64,000 nucleotides of DNA from Exophiala sp. HKRS030. Its lineage: Eukaryota > Ascomycota > Eurotiomycetes > Chaetothyriales > Herpotrichiellaceae. The notes beneath the pieces are model-generated. The model saw only the letters and a list, made by a program, of their open reading frames with translations, did no database searches and was not told the DNA's origin. Positions 45,802 to 56,968 of this stretch are shown here, piece by piece. Made by a program: the position numbers and the translations under genes. Each line of letters opens with the position of its first letter. Within the stretch, counting starts at the first letter, position 1. The stretch is taken from positions 6,079,665 through 6,143,664 of the forward strand of contig JAHWDD010000003.1 of the NCBI GenBank assembly GCA_023897205.1, read 5' to 3'.

Positions 45802-48075
45802 TCAGACAATCGTCTTTCCTACAGCACCCCAGCCTCTGAAACTGTTTCTCTCATTCAAACGGGCAACGCCAACGCGCCTCAGGGTGCCATCGTCGGAATC
45901 AACATCCACTTGTTCCAAGATCAATGCCCAGAAATCACAGTTCCAGTCTTTCTCTTCCCACCAGTTTTCCGGTTTCATAAATGAACTGAACTTGCCAAGA
46001 CACATCAAAGCGAATGGTCGTAATTTGCCCTCTTCAATCGGCTCATCGAAATAAGCCCTACACAACGGGGCACCAACTGGTCGCCATGAGTCCGGCTCAA
46101 AATGCCACAAGTCATACCACTGCTGTTTAGGGTCATTTGTAACCTGGATCGTTAATCCCAGAGGTCCGATAATGGCTGGAGTCTCGCTTGGAGGTGTGCC
46201 GACATAGACTGCTGGTCGCATTGGCGCTTTCAACCGAAGCCAAGCCGATTGAATCTCACCATAGCTGCTACGACCTTTGCAGCGGACACTGATACCCTCG
46301 ATCGTCGGCCACCACCCAGGGTCAAAATATTTTAATCCCCGCCAGTCGTTCGTGATATCTCCGTCCATCGATGCCCAACTCCAAGTTGGTCCGCGGTATG
46401 AGGAAGGTTGGGATAAACCTCCAAGCTTCCGCGCTCGCCATAGCAGACCACGTACAAAGTCGGCTTTCCAAATTCCTGCGTAGTAAATATCCAGCTGTGG
46501 GACTCGATCGCGCATTGCCTTAGCTAATCCGGCAATGGCTGGGAGCTTGTCGGATTGATAGGTCAGCTGCCGACTAGAGAATTCATCTAGACAGATGTAC
46601 CAGCGCTCTAGATCGTCAGAGAATGATCCTTGCTCTAATTCGTTCCAAACATCATGCAACCTGGCTTTGCTGAAAACAAAAGAGTTCGAAACCTCACTGT
46701 CGTTGGGGCTAAGTCCGCCTTCGGAGTGGATCGCGCAATGACACTCCCAATATATCATCTGCCTTCCGAAGTGCACAATTCGGGGACACATCACACGCTC
46801 TTGCAGCGTCCAACCGCGGCCATTAACCACTGACTGCTCAACACCAAGCCTCCACGTGTCAGGATACCCTCTCAAGCCTATGTAGGGAAGCTCCACACCA
46901 TCCCCTGAGCGACAGGATAGGGTTGCGAGTTGTTTGGTGATAGACTCGGGTCGAGTGTGTAGAAATCCTTCTGAGCTGTTCTTCGCTTGGGCGGCGGAAA
47001 TGGTGAGGAACGAGTTGCCATAAATTGTACCCATACTTTCTGCTTCGATTTCCCAGTCGGCCTTTGAGTTTTGAATGATGCACAAGGAGTCGATCCAGAG
47101 AAAGCGCAAGCCGAGCCGGCGAGTGACCCAGACGGCGTCTCGAAAATTCGCAGGCATGCTTGAGATCGGGATTGATTGGAGTCTATCATTGAGATTTTCT
47201 GTAGTTGTTGTAATGCTTTGTGTGCCGCCCCAACAATGACTCAAGGCCACATATGGATCTTTCAGACCCTGGTCCTTGGAAAGTCTCAATTTGGGTTCCA
47301 GAGATCCATCGGCTGGTCCGACGTCAATAATTCTCGAGGGGAAAAGTTCGTTTTGTTCTCCTGACATGGAAGGTGATCGGTCAAGCACTGGCGGAGCCAG
47401 CTGTTGAGATAATCAAAACACTGTGCTGACCGTGGATCCGAAGCTATTGGTCTGCCGACCACGCATCTACTGGGAGAACGCGCTATATCCGTTGTCAGAC
47501 TCCATTCCTCATTGAGCTTTGTTCAACGAGAATCAAACTGTACCTTGTTGCTCAAACAAGCCGAATTTTACGGCAGCCAAACTAACCGGCTTTCCCTCGG
47601 ACGATTTGGTGACCAATTTAACGGTGAGATGGGTTGTTTCTGAATATTCACCGGTGCTGATGGAATCACTGACCCACTCCAGCTGTTCATCGGTGAACAG
47701 CAGAACAGCAGCATCTTCCCATTCTTGCGAGACACCTAGGGACGAGAGGCGGTCGGAAAAAATCAGGCAAATGTCGCAGCCTTGATTAGCAGACTTGACA
47801 AGGTCTCGAAACGAAGAATGGTGGTTGTAGGGTATGTACCTCTTGTGACCTTCGTGCATCTCGTGTGGCAAAATGACTATGTTGTCACAATAGTGGCATC
47901 GACGAGAGTAGCCTTTTCTAGACTGAGACCCAAGACTGTGTTGCTGAAAAGATTCTGGATGACTCCTTGAGGAGGATACGGCGGGTGAGACCGATTGTTC
48001 AACTTCGTCGAGGTGACGGTCGTCGTCGATCCTCCTTCCAAGAAACGCGTTTCGTAGCTTGTTGCGTAGAGGCAT
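45802..48075 (-). CDS. HET-domain protein (heterokaryon incompatibility type), frame breaks
   Basis: Exon 1 (48075-47544) carries a CxxC-type pair (CHYCDN) and SANQGCDICLIF, the usual N-terminal region of HET proteins. The HET domain follows: YVALSHCWGGTQ, FRDAVWVTRRLGLRFLWIDSLCIIQ, AESMGTIYGNSFLTISAAQA and GRGWTLQERVMCPRIVHFG, then a C-terminal region up to 45802. A 74-nt intron (47543-47470, with a CTGAC branch site) is likely but leaves the frame one base short. A second one-base gap lies at the T4 run 47351-47354 on the plus strand (A4 in coding sense), where NWLR/CLTDH-type sequence must join ELFPSRIIDVG. The family acts in non-self recognition and regulated cell death between strains, often highly polymorphic. 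Real inactivation is therefore plausible here, but the lesions match the error pattern seen elsewhere in the window. Confidence 0.82.
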
Positions 48076-49527
48076 ATTGGGATCAGCATAAACACGGCAT
48101 CAGGAGATTAGAAGACAGGGCATCTCCATGAGAATGGAAATCATGACCATGATCTAGAACCGCGAAGGAGGACATGGTTGACCAGTGAGTTTCAGCTGGG
48201 AGATGGGAAGTTGGAAGCACGAATCAACGCTGGAAGAGTTATCCCCAGGCAATACCAAGAATGTGGCGCATGATGGTAGCTTTTGGAAGCGTCCTAACTT
48301 TGTGTGAGAATTTCATATCTTGGGTAGGCACAATATGTACATACATATTGCTCCATAGCCTGAGGATTGATGTGACATGAGGTTTTCGATTGTCTACCAA
48401 AGTTGGAAAGATGTTGCTCTGATATACACGTGATCTGAACCACGTGACGTGGATAACAGCTGAGTCACCTGATCCGGCGGTTTTCCATGAGCCTCTGAGG
48501 ACGAGCCTGAAAACAAACGGTACAGTCAGTGAGACACTCAGAGTCTAGACGGCTTTGGCCATGCGAGTGAAACCCCGGCGAGGATGAGGGAAATACCAAG
48601 TATAAATTGTCTGACTGTAACTCTGTGGATTATATTATCTCATGGGAGTGGAAACAGGCTAATAATAACTGCTCGAGACGAGGCTATTTGTTGGACGCTG
48701 ATCTCAGCTCGAGGACGACTGGAGCTGGTTAGGTGGTTAGGGGCTCCCCAGCTGCCTAAATTGCAATGCTCTTAGGGCGACCTTGAGCCCTAAGTCGCCT
48801 GTAGATTCCTCTCCTTAGGCCTTGATGACACCTGGAAGGTAGAAGTCGCTCATCTCATCCTCATCGCATCAATAAAGTGGCATGTAATATGCCTGCGTGC
48901 GTCATTCTGCTTCTCCCACCCCAAAAGAATGAGTTTTTTCCTTTTCCTTCTCCCTTGATTTTCGGTGTCGCCTTGCAAGGCGCCGCCTTTGGTCCGTCCC
49001 TCCCGTCGTCGACCGCGAACGTCTTTTTCTCGTCTTCTTTCTACCTGCGCCGCTTCCACCACTTTGATCTTCATCAAATCACCAATCACCATCCTCACGA
49101 ACCACCTCCAGGGTCCCAGACCAAAACTATCCTCAGCCTTATTTGCCTCGATTTCGCCTGACACTTCCTGTCTCGCCGCTCTCGCCTACATCGCCTGAAT
49201 CGCCTCTACGTTAGCCCACCACTGCCATTGATCGATCCTCCTTGGTCTTCTATCCTCTACCCACCTTGGTCCATTCCCATCATTTGCCCACCAACTATAC
49301 CCTCTGCCCAGACTCCACCTTCTGCACCGACTACGTCGACGGTCCCTCTTTATCCCTCCTTCGCGCCGCCGCTTTGCAATCTCCATTTCTCTACAATTTC
49401 TGTTCATTCCAGCTTCTAGCACCCTCGAGCAATCTCTTCAACATCTTCCGTAATCCCTCTGTTCGCCCTGACCTCTCAACCAGCTAGACACAACCTACAG
49501 ACCCTCCTCGCACGCACATCCTTCACC
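48076..49527. other. Divergent intergenic region between the HET and BAG genes
   Basis: 1.45 kb holding both promoters. The part from about 48895 to 49500 is strongly pyrimidine-rich on the plus strand and probably forms the BAG gene leader. An acceptor-like CTACAG ends at 49500, 28 bp before the apparent GTG start, so a 5' intron is possible. Confidence 0.5.
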
Positions 49528-50814
49528 GTGGCTTCCTCAAGCCTTGTTCAGACGTGGTCCTCCTCGCTGCAACAATTCTCTGACAGCCTAATCCAACAAT
49601 TCCTGCCTTATCTCCCATCAGAGTTCCATGACACCATCAACTCTGTACTGACCACCTACTCAACTGCCTCCTACACCACCCTCGCTGTTCTCCTCCTCTC
49701 GCTCCTTTTTCTCCTCTTTCGCTCTCTTATGAGCACCTACGGCTACGTCGCCCAAGGCGGCCAGAATGGCGGCTCGCCATACCCAAGCAACGTCGCTGAT
49801 CAATACTCTCGAAACCTCTCCGGTCAATTTGAGTATATAGATGCCGATCATGACATTCTATACGATTCTCATAGGCCATCTGTTGTGAGACTACATGAGA
49901 ACATTGAAAGTCCTGAAGATCCTGATCGCATCCTGATTCGCTACATGGCCTCGCTCATTCCTGTCAACTTCGAACCCTACTCAATCAGCGAAGAAAAAGC
50001 ATTTGTTCATCAGCTGCGCAACGCCGTCGCCAAACATCTACAAACCGACCCCAGGAGAATCAGGCTAGTCTACAAAAATCGTGATCTGAAACACGACTCT
50101 TGGCCACTGAGAAGATACAACATCAAACAAAATAGTGAAGTCGCCGCCATCAAAACAGAAGGTTTCCTCGATTATAGTGATAGGGAGAGCAATTCCTCTA
50201 GTGGGTCAGACACAGAGGCATCACGAAGCCAGAATCCTCGTCGTCGCCCCAGAGCCTTGTCATCAGTCAGACACAGAAGCGACGAGTACACCACTCAGAC
50301 ACAACAAGCCCCAAGAGCCTCGGCCACACATTTACATCCTAATGGTCATGTCTCAGCAGGGACTGGCTACGAGCGACAATCACGCGGTAGTCTACATCCC
50401 AACGCTGACGACCGAACTTATCAACGCCGGGAACCATCTCGTTCAAGATCAGAGAGAGACACTGGCGGTCAGCGTAGAGAGCCTGTTGGCAGTTCAACCC
50501 CTTCTAATACATTCACACCCATTCCCATAGCTGATCCAACCACATCCTTGGGCAAACTCCAAACCCTATCTAACACATTCCGCGGCACTTGGCTACCTCT
50601 TTGTCAGAAATTCCTCGCGAATCCGCCTTCGGACGAAAAACAAAGACTGAAGGAGCATGGTCAGCTGACTGAGAGTATTATGCAACATATCCTTCTTAAG
50701 GCTGACGCCATCGAAGTCGACTCTCAAGATTCCCGTGCTTTCAGGAAGGGTCTTATTAATGAGGTCAACGAGGTCAACAAAAAGCTTGACGAAGCTATAC
50801 GTACACGAAACTAG
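49528..50814 (+). CDS. BAG-domain Hsp70 co-chaperone with membrane anchor and ubiquitin-like region
   Basis: A continuous frame codes 428 aa from a GTG at 49528. A TM helix at about residues 50-68 (TLAVLLLSLLFLLF) is followed by a ubiquitin-like region (about 130-205: ILIRYMASLIPVNF to LVYKNRDLKHDSWPL), a long Ser/Arg/Gln-rich linker (about 210-335) and a C-terminal BAG domain (about 340-425: KLQTLSNTFRGTWLPLC to RKGLINEVNEVNKKLDEAI). This layout matches fungal Snl1/BAG1-like proteins, which hold Hsp70 at the ER or nuclear membrane and speed nucleotide exchange. No ATG in this frame lies upstream before a stop; the first internal ATG (49729) would delete the anchor. The GTG sits in CACCGTGGC, an ideal Kozak context for an ATG. 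The start is therefore a non-AUG codon, a base error, or lies in an unseen upstream exon. Confidence 0.8.
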   Translation: MASSSLVQTWSSSLQQFSDSLIQQFLPYLPSEFHDTINSVLTTYSTASYTTLAVLLLSLLFLLFRSLMSTYGYVAQGGQNGGSPYPSNVADQYSRNLSGQFEYIDADHDILYDSHRPSVVRLHENIESPEDPDRILIRYMASLIPVNFEPYSISEEKAFVHQLRNAVAKHLQTDPRRIRLVYKNRDLKHDSWPLRRYNIKQNSEVAAIKTEGFLDYSDRESNSSSGSDTEASRSQNPRRRPRALSSVRHRSDEYTTQTQQAPRASATHLHPNGHVSAGTGYERQSRGSLHPNADDRTYQRREPSRSRSERDTGGQRREPVGSSTPSNTFTPIPIADPTTSLGKLQTLSNTFRGTWLPLCQKFLANPPSDEKQRLKEHGQLTESIMQHILLKADAIEVDSQDSRAFRKGLINEVNEVNKKLDEAIRTRN

Positions 50815-51255
50815 TCACCTGGAGACAAGATATTGTGACTTGCGCTTTACTTTCGGAAGTTTGATGTACTGGACATGAGAACCTTTTCTTGTTTAGCAGT
50901 GGGTGGTATGGAAATCATTGCATATGCATAGCTGCGGCGCACAGATGTTTTCGAGAAGGAGCCGTTTTGAGGCTGGTGTTCGATGGGTTGCGATTTGACA
51001 TCAGTCATGTTCTAGCAGATCTCCATGATGTGGACGGAAGAATATGGTTTATGACGCATAGATTTTGACAGATTCTGTATGACGGAGGGGATGGCTAGAA
51101 GAATTCTTGCAGGAATGGGCGAGTAACCTGTTTTCAATATGCGGTGGTCTTTGTCAATTTGGAGCAAGATGCTACTTCACCTTACCATCCAATTTCCAAA
51201 GGCTGTCTAATTCAGACTGTTTCCCGTCGTTCACCTAAGTATCATCCATGTACGA
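50815..51255. other. Intergenic region, convergent
   Basis: 440 bp between the 3' ends of the BAG gene and the low-complexity gene. No feature was recognised. Confidence 0.5.
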
Positions 51256-51712
51256 CTACATCTCCCGTTTCTTCGGAGTTTCCACGTCGCGGTTCATGAG
51301 TATGGCCATATGATTGTTGTATATCCAGCCAGTGACGCCCCGTCCCATCCCATCACCAACATCGTCGTCATCATCATCATCATCATGATTGTACCTGACT
51401 GCCACCTCCTGACTGCCCGCCCTTTCCAGCCCCAATCCCAACCCCAACCCTAACCCCAACGCCGTCCACAGTCCCCTCGCTTTTTCCACCACCACTACTA
51501 CCACCACCATCATCATCCCCACCCGCGAAACCCAGCCCGAACGCCTCGCCGAAACTCTCGCTCAGTGTCTGGCCCGCATTCACAGCCGGGAGAGTCGGTG
51601 CGCCGCTTGACGATATGGTGCTTTGATTGCCGTTCGAGTGCGTTGTTGCGTTGGTGTAGGACGAGGAGGAGAATAAGCCGCGAGGCGCGGTTGTCGACGA
51701 GTGTGATGCCAT
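51256..51712 (-). CDS. Small low-complexity protein, reading frame uncertain
   Basis: From the ATG at 51712 one frame codes 109 aa, Ser/Thr/Gly-rich (GLFSSSSYTNATTHSNGNQS; LSESFGEAFGLGFAGG), and ends in a GGT/GGG repeat tract at 51400. A second frame continues to 51256 with a more protein-like end: a run of Asp residues, then GRGVTGWIYNNHMAILMNR and ETPKKREM. The two frames overlap in a tract of GGTGGTGGT and GGGTTGGGGTT repeats, where a length error is easy to make. The true product probably joins the first frame's start to the second frame's end (about 150 aa). I do not recognise the family. The repeats are telomere-like in look only. Confidence 0.4.
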
Positions 51713-53485
51713 CGTGTCTGGTGCTTTGTGCCTTACGGCGATGTGATCTGGGGGTGATAGGTGATAGAGAGGTGAGGGATTGAGGAGGTTTTTTTCCCTG
51801 TGGGATTTGGTGGTTTCGTAGGGGCCAAGCGAGGGCCTAGATCCGGTGTCTGTGTTGGCGGTGATGTTTCTCCAGAGTTTGGCAAGTCACGAGGTGCTGT
51901 GGTTTGCCGTACGATAGGATCTGATGTGATGGGAGAGATGAGGATGTGGAAAGGAGGAGAAGCCAATGGTCTTGGATTTGCAATTCGGACCTCCGACGAG
52001 GCTCACCAGATTAACGACAGCAACGGGTTGATGACACAGAGAGCAGGAATGAAAGAGCACAAGTACTGAGGAGACGACAACGACGATGACAAGCAAATGA
52101 AAACGACGACGATAACAAAACAAACAACGACTGAGCAAGAAGAGAACCCGAAAGAAAACGTATCCAGACAGACAGATAGACAGATAGACGTACAATGCAG
52201 CACGACATGTAAGCACACACGCACATCCAAGACACTCACATACTCCGCAGACACTCTCACAAGCCCGACCAATCGACTCATCCAACAACATGAGTTGAAA
52301 GTCGAAATCCACTTTTTCCGTCCCTGCATAGCCCGCTATCCCCTATTCAAAATCGCCCAGCAACCACGACAAGTGTCTTTCCAGTGAGGGCATCTCGTGA
52401 GACAACGTCGAAGACTTGCCAGGGGTCACCTGGGGGTCGATCCGACGTGCCCGAATGTGAGCACAATGCACAATGCAACAAGCAACGCGGACTCGTGGAG
52501 GCGGACGGAGGAGGAACGAGGATCCTGCGGTGAAGGATCCAATGTGGATAACTCCCTCCTCAAGACAATCCACCATATGGAGTAGGCAGGGGTGGTAGAG
52601 AGGACGAGAGGCGTTAGAGGCATCGATGCCGGTTGCATGAGGCGTTGTGATGCACGATGACTTCACATTGGTCTCCACGTGTCTCTTGGACATTTTGGAC
52701 CGTTCACGTACATACCTTGGACCGTACTTGACATGCCGCTTACCGCTTACACGTGCCCAGTATGGGCATGAACGGCTTTTGCACGCAGCACGAGACGAGG
52801 TCGTTCGTATACCGAGTGATGTCGGTCGGGGAGTTGATGGAGGAGCGTGTAGGCCGCAAAGTGGCTGACAATCATTGCGTGGCCGCTCGGCACGTTTGGA
52901 ACGTGAACCTCTCCAGGAGATGCGAATGACTCGACGGGGAGGAGAGTACGAGGAAAAGCCGTTGTGTGGCGATTCAAGACCCCATCTTTTATGCACGTTT
53001 ATATGGATCTACCAGGTTTACGTAGCCCGGTCGGAGGAAGTGAGAAGGATAATGGATCATGTTCATACGGAGGACGTTGGCGCCAAGAAAGAGGGCCTGG
53101 TGTGCTCACGTGACATGTCTCCTGAGTTTGGCGGTGATGAGGAGGTCGTTTCTTCAGATTATCACCAACTACGTTGCTTTGAACTTGCTTGAAATTAAGG
53201 GGGACAACGTGACATGAAATATTAAAGGGAAACTGTGCTGCTTTTATTGGACTTGTTGAGAAGGAAGATCTCCAGTCCTTCGGCCTCGCCAACACCCTAG
53301 GCCTGATGCTTGAGATATGGGCAACGAGGTAATAAGAAGGCGACTTGACATTTGTGATCAGTATTCACTCAATCACTCAATCACCAGTTGTGTTTTGTGC
53401 CTGTGAACTTTTGATATCTTCATGGGACTTTTCCGCCAGAAAAAGCCAAGGAAGCAAGATGCTTACATCGCCCAGCTTCCTGCCG
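51713..53485. other. Intergenic region (1.8 kb)
   Basis: A 217-codon minus-strand frame (52343-52996) and several plus-strand frames overlap one another; composition is Arg/Ser/His-rich and no domain is visible. I take them as chance frames. Short GACA/GATA tracts occur near 52170-52190. Confidence 0.45.
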
Positions 53486-55648
53486 TCAATCCAACAGTTT
53501 GAACCACCCACACGATTTCGATACCCTGGCGCCAGCACCTTCTCCTTCAGCAGCACGTGCGAGAACAATGACCATGACTTGATCTCTGGCGACTTTGGCC
53601 TCTGTCTTGTTTTGTGCATCGCGTTCAGGTGGAGACACGCATGAACCGGTGCTCGAGAATTCGAATGTGCAACCGCTTTCAGGCGATGGTTGCTTGATAT
53701 TGATTTCATTCTCAGGAACCATGCGTCCGGCGATGAGAATCTGGGGTCGAGCTCGAAGAGACGCAGAGTGTACTTTGATCGTACCTTTGATTTCGATTGT
53801 GAGGGACTTCCCGTCGGGTGACCGGTCAGTTATCTCACAGCTTGAGACTGCTAATTCTGGCAAAGGTAAATCCAAGTCCACCTGCGCGATATCCTCTGGA
53901 AGTTCAGAGCCCAAGTCAGGGGTCAACACAGGTGGCACTCTTCGTTTCGTCGCTTTCTCAATTGCTGCTGCCCATCCGAGCAACTTCTCGTCTGAGTAGG
54001 CTGGACCGCAAATCGTCAAGCCCATCGGTACTCCCTTGCCCTCGAGCAAACCCATGGGCAGTGTCACACAAGGAACTCCCAAATGTCGCAGTGCACGATT
54101 CCCATTGGAATATTTGACTCCATTCTCCCACGCATATTTCGCTGACGAGTCTACAGCATCGGAATCCGCCCGTCCTACGTCACCCGCTGCAGGAAAAGCC
54201 ACCAAGTCGAATTTGTTTTCAGCGAGCCAATCTTCGAGCAGAACTTTGCGGAGGTCTTCGAGAGTCTGACATGCCGAGGCTAATGATGAGATCGAATATA
54301 TCGAGGGATGCTTGTCTTCCGGTCGATCAACTGATGTCGGATCGAGGTAACTCGTCAAATCACCCCATCGGATCATATTCGTAGGCTCTGCATATTTGAT
54401 CTGTGGATGACCTGGCGGTGGTAGGGGGAAAATACGGAACGGGTCGACATCTCGCAAGGATCTGATCTTCGAGTCATTATTCTCTTCCAAAAATTCCTCC
54501 CACCCTCGCGCGATCGTCACGCTACGTTCAATAAAGTTCCAGTCTTCTGGCAGCCGTGGAACATCTTTTCCGTTTGCCAGCTTGGACGCAGCAGGGTTTT
54601 CATACTGCTCCACCAAGGGGAAGCCAGGTACGATGACGATCTCTGCACCTTGGGCTTCAAGTTCAGCCTTCATGGTTTCCCATAATTTTACCGTCTCAGG
54701 CGCGGTGTGAATTGGGCCTAATCGACCAACAACTTGTTCTCCACCAATATAACAACCCGGCACTGCGATGCGCAATCCTTTCAAGGAGTACTTATCCACC
54801 AGTTCTCGAAATGACGCCGGCTTGTACGTCTTAGGTTGTGGTAGCTGCACAGCTTTCTGATCTCGCCAATAATCCCCTGTCGTTATTTCATCCTCCATGG
54901 CGATGACATCCAAAACCTCAAACAAATCGTCCATGGATCGAGTGTGTGGAACAACGACATCGCAAGTGGGATACAATGGTAGAACACCTCTGACAGATAT
55001 CAACCCTCTAGAGGGTGTGTATGCGATCAAGGCACAGTTCGATGCCGGTGAACGACCTGATGAGACTGTCTCGGATCCCATACCAAACGCTGCAAATGAC
55101 GCTGCTGTGGATACGCCGCTTCCATTCGACGATCCTGATGCAAACGCGGCCGCAAGATAATGCAAATTATATGGATTTTCTGCTCGGCCATACACGCCTC
55201 GTTGCATACCACCATATGCCACAGCGGGCATATTTGTCCTTCCAATCAAGACAGCACCATGTTCCCGGAACTTGCGAACAACGAATGCGTCATCATTGGC
55301 GATCACATCTTGGAATGCTGGTGAACCACTAGCAATGGTCATGCCTTTGACCTTGTAGCTATCCTTAACAGTGAAAGGGATGCCATCCAGTGGTCCGAGA
55401 ACTTGGCCCTTGGCACGTCGACGATCCGAGGCAAGGGCTTCGGCGTACACGTTTGGATTGAGTATAGGTATTGAATTGAGTGATGGGCCGGTACAATCGT
55501 AGGCGTTGATGCGTAGCAAATATTTGGTTACAAGCTGGACAGAGGTGGTGATATTAGTTTCAAGAGCATGTCGTAATGTAGCGATCGGTGCTTCTACAAC
55601 GCTGAAGTCTTGGAACTTTGGTTGAGAGGGAGTTGAAGTGGTTGCCAT
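53486..55648 (-). CDS. Amidase-signature family hydrolase with long C-terminal extension
   Basis: A single exon codes 720 aa with no lesion. The amidase core spans about residues 20-570. The catalytic Lys is K95 in GIPFTVKDSY; the serine cluster is ASGSSNGSG (cis-Ser about S174). The nucleophile region reads GSETVSSG (Ser about 197), where most members have a D-T-G-G-S motif, so two glycines of the oxyanion loop are replaced. NMPAVAYGGMQRG and GVPCVTLPMGLLEGKGVPMGLTICGP are further family blocks. Residues about 590-720 form a hydrophilic extension of unknown function, absent from short acetamidases. No signal peptide is seen, so it is probably cytosolic. It may hydrolyse a small amide or be a scaffold-like paralogue with altered catalysis. 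It lies alone between two gene-free regions. Confidence 0.87.
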   Translation of the reverse strand: MATTSTPSQPKFQDFSVVEAPIATLRHALETNITTSVQLVTKYLLRINAYDCTGPSLNSIPILNPNVYAEALASDRRRAKGQVLGPLDGIPFTVKDSYKVKGMTIASGSPAFQDVIANDDAFVVRKFREHGAVLIGRTNMPAVAYGGMQRGVYGRAENPYNLHYLAAAFASGSSNGSGVSTAASFAAFGMGSETVSSGRSPASNCALIAYTPSRGLISVRGVLPLYPTCDVVVPHTRSMDDLFEVLDVIAMEDEITTGDYWRDQKAVQLPQPKTYKPASFRELVDKYSLKGLRIAVPGCYIGGEQVVGRLGPIHTAPETVKLWETMKAELEAQGAEIVIVPGFPLVEQYENPAASKLANGKDVPRLPEDWNFIERSVTIARGWEEFLEENNDSKIRSLRDVDPFRIFPLPPPGHPQIKYAEPTNMIRWGDLTSYLDPTSVDRPEDKHPSIYSISSLASACQTLEDLRKVLLEDWLAENKFDLVAFPAAGDVGRADSDAVDSSAKYAWENGVKYSNGNRALRHLGVPCVTLPMGLLEGKGVPMGLTICGPAYSDEKLLGWAAAIEKATKRRVPPVLTPDLGSELPEDIAQVDLDLPLPELAVSSCEITDRSPDGKSLTIEIKGTIKVHSASLRARPQILIAGRMVPENEINIKQPSPESGCTFEFSSTGSCVSPPERDAQNKTEAKVARDQVMVIVLARAAEGEGAGARVSKSCGWFKLLD

Positions 55649-56968
55649 ATTGAAGGAGAAGCAGTCGATTGATCACTGGTGGTAGAGTGTACTGTATCCC
55701 TAATTGAGAGTCCTCGAATCAAATCGATGTCCTCAATCAGACGTGTCGCTGGAACTTTTATGGATTGAAATGGAAGAGCAAGGTCTGAGTTTTTGATGCA
55801 ATATCACTTGATGTCGAATTTGGGATGCAATTGCTTTGATGCAAGAGGCCTGAAGATTGGATCTCTGGTGTAGCAGGGGATGGGGTTTGGGCTTTTTTTC
55901 CCGGTATGTTACGGTCCACTAGTTCGCCCAGTGCGCGAATCTCTCAATGCATCACATCAGCTTGCTTAAGTAGTGGGTTTATGCAAATAGATATAGCATT
56001 TTATAATTCCACAAGAATGCTTCTCCACAATCGACATTGATTGGCCCTGGGTGGCATCGCCCATCTCCGCCACGCTTTGACACATTCACACTGCGTATTT
56101 GATGATGAGTGTGGATACCGGCGCAACTCATGCTGATTGGTACGTGGCAACAATTGTTCGAGAGGAAGTCCACCGAATTTACTGGACATGGCTCACGCTC
56201 TTCCGATAGTAACGGTTCGTGATATTGGGATCGGACGAAAGCCATATGCGTTCTCTCCGATGCCACTGGCTTGGACGGGAACAGACAACAAACGCCGGAA
56301 ATAGAACGATCGTGTTCCTCACTTGTATTGATTCCCTGGACAACAAGCTTCAATATCGTTGAAAGGGGAGACCATCTCTTCACCGTGTTGGACAAGGGAA
56401 AAGCACAGCAACCCGATCAGAGGAGGACTGCCAATTCAGGTTGATACATCGTCGTCGCAATGTGCTAATGGCCTTTGAACGATGATACGTGGTATATGCT
56501 GTACGCATATAGGATGCTTGTAAGCATCACAAGCCTCGAATCTGCTCTGGCGGCAGCGCGATTAGGACCTCCCGACCGATGTTTAACCTGGTTAGCAGTG
56601 TTCAATGTTGCAGGCTAATATGCATTCAACGAGAGGAGTATCGCATTCCGGCATTTCTCAGAGGCTGCGGAAATTTTTGGAGTTCTTTGGAGGCAGCTAC
56701 CCAATCCCACAAAATTGTCTCCAAGGTCGATCCCCCAACCTTCGACGTCACCAGTTGCAATCGGCTGGGGATATGAACTTTACCTGGATTGCCCAGTCCT
56801 TGTAAACATTGAATGACCATCTATTGTCACAGACCTTTGTATGGGAGTAACACCTTCTAGCTTCGTCCCATTTTCACTTTCTCATCAACTGTGGTTGACC
56901 CAAATTTTGAATCATCCAGGTCATTGACAAGGGCCATAAGAGACATAGCTTCAGGAACGGTTCAGAAG
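55649..56968. other. Divergent intergenic region
   Basis: 1.3 kb between the amidase start and the deacetylase start. A 138-codon minus-strand frame near 55979-56395 has no domain. No other feature was recognised. Confidence 0.5.

Noticed and set aside
48330..48360. ATATGTACATACATAT-like palindrome as an operator
   Set aside because: AT-rich short palindromes are frequent by chance, and there was no second copy near a related gene.
51425..51465. Interstitial telomere repeat (TTAGGG-like tract)
   Set aside because: Only one exact TTAGGG unit among GGGTTG/GGGATTG variants, inside an open frame of a Gly-rich protein. It is not a telomere scar.
52343..52996. 217-codon minus-strand open frame
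   Set aside because: No domain; Arg/Ser/His-rich composition; overlaps other long frames; no promoter-like or splice features.
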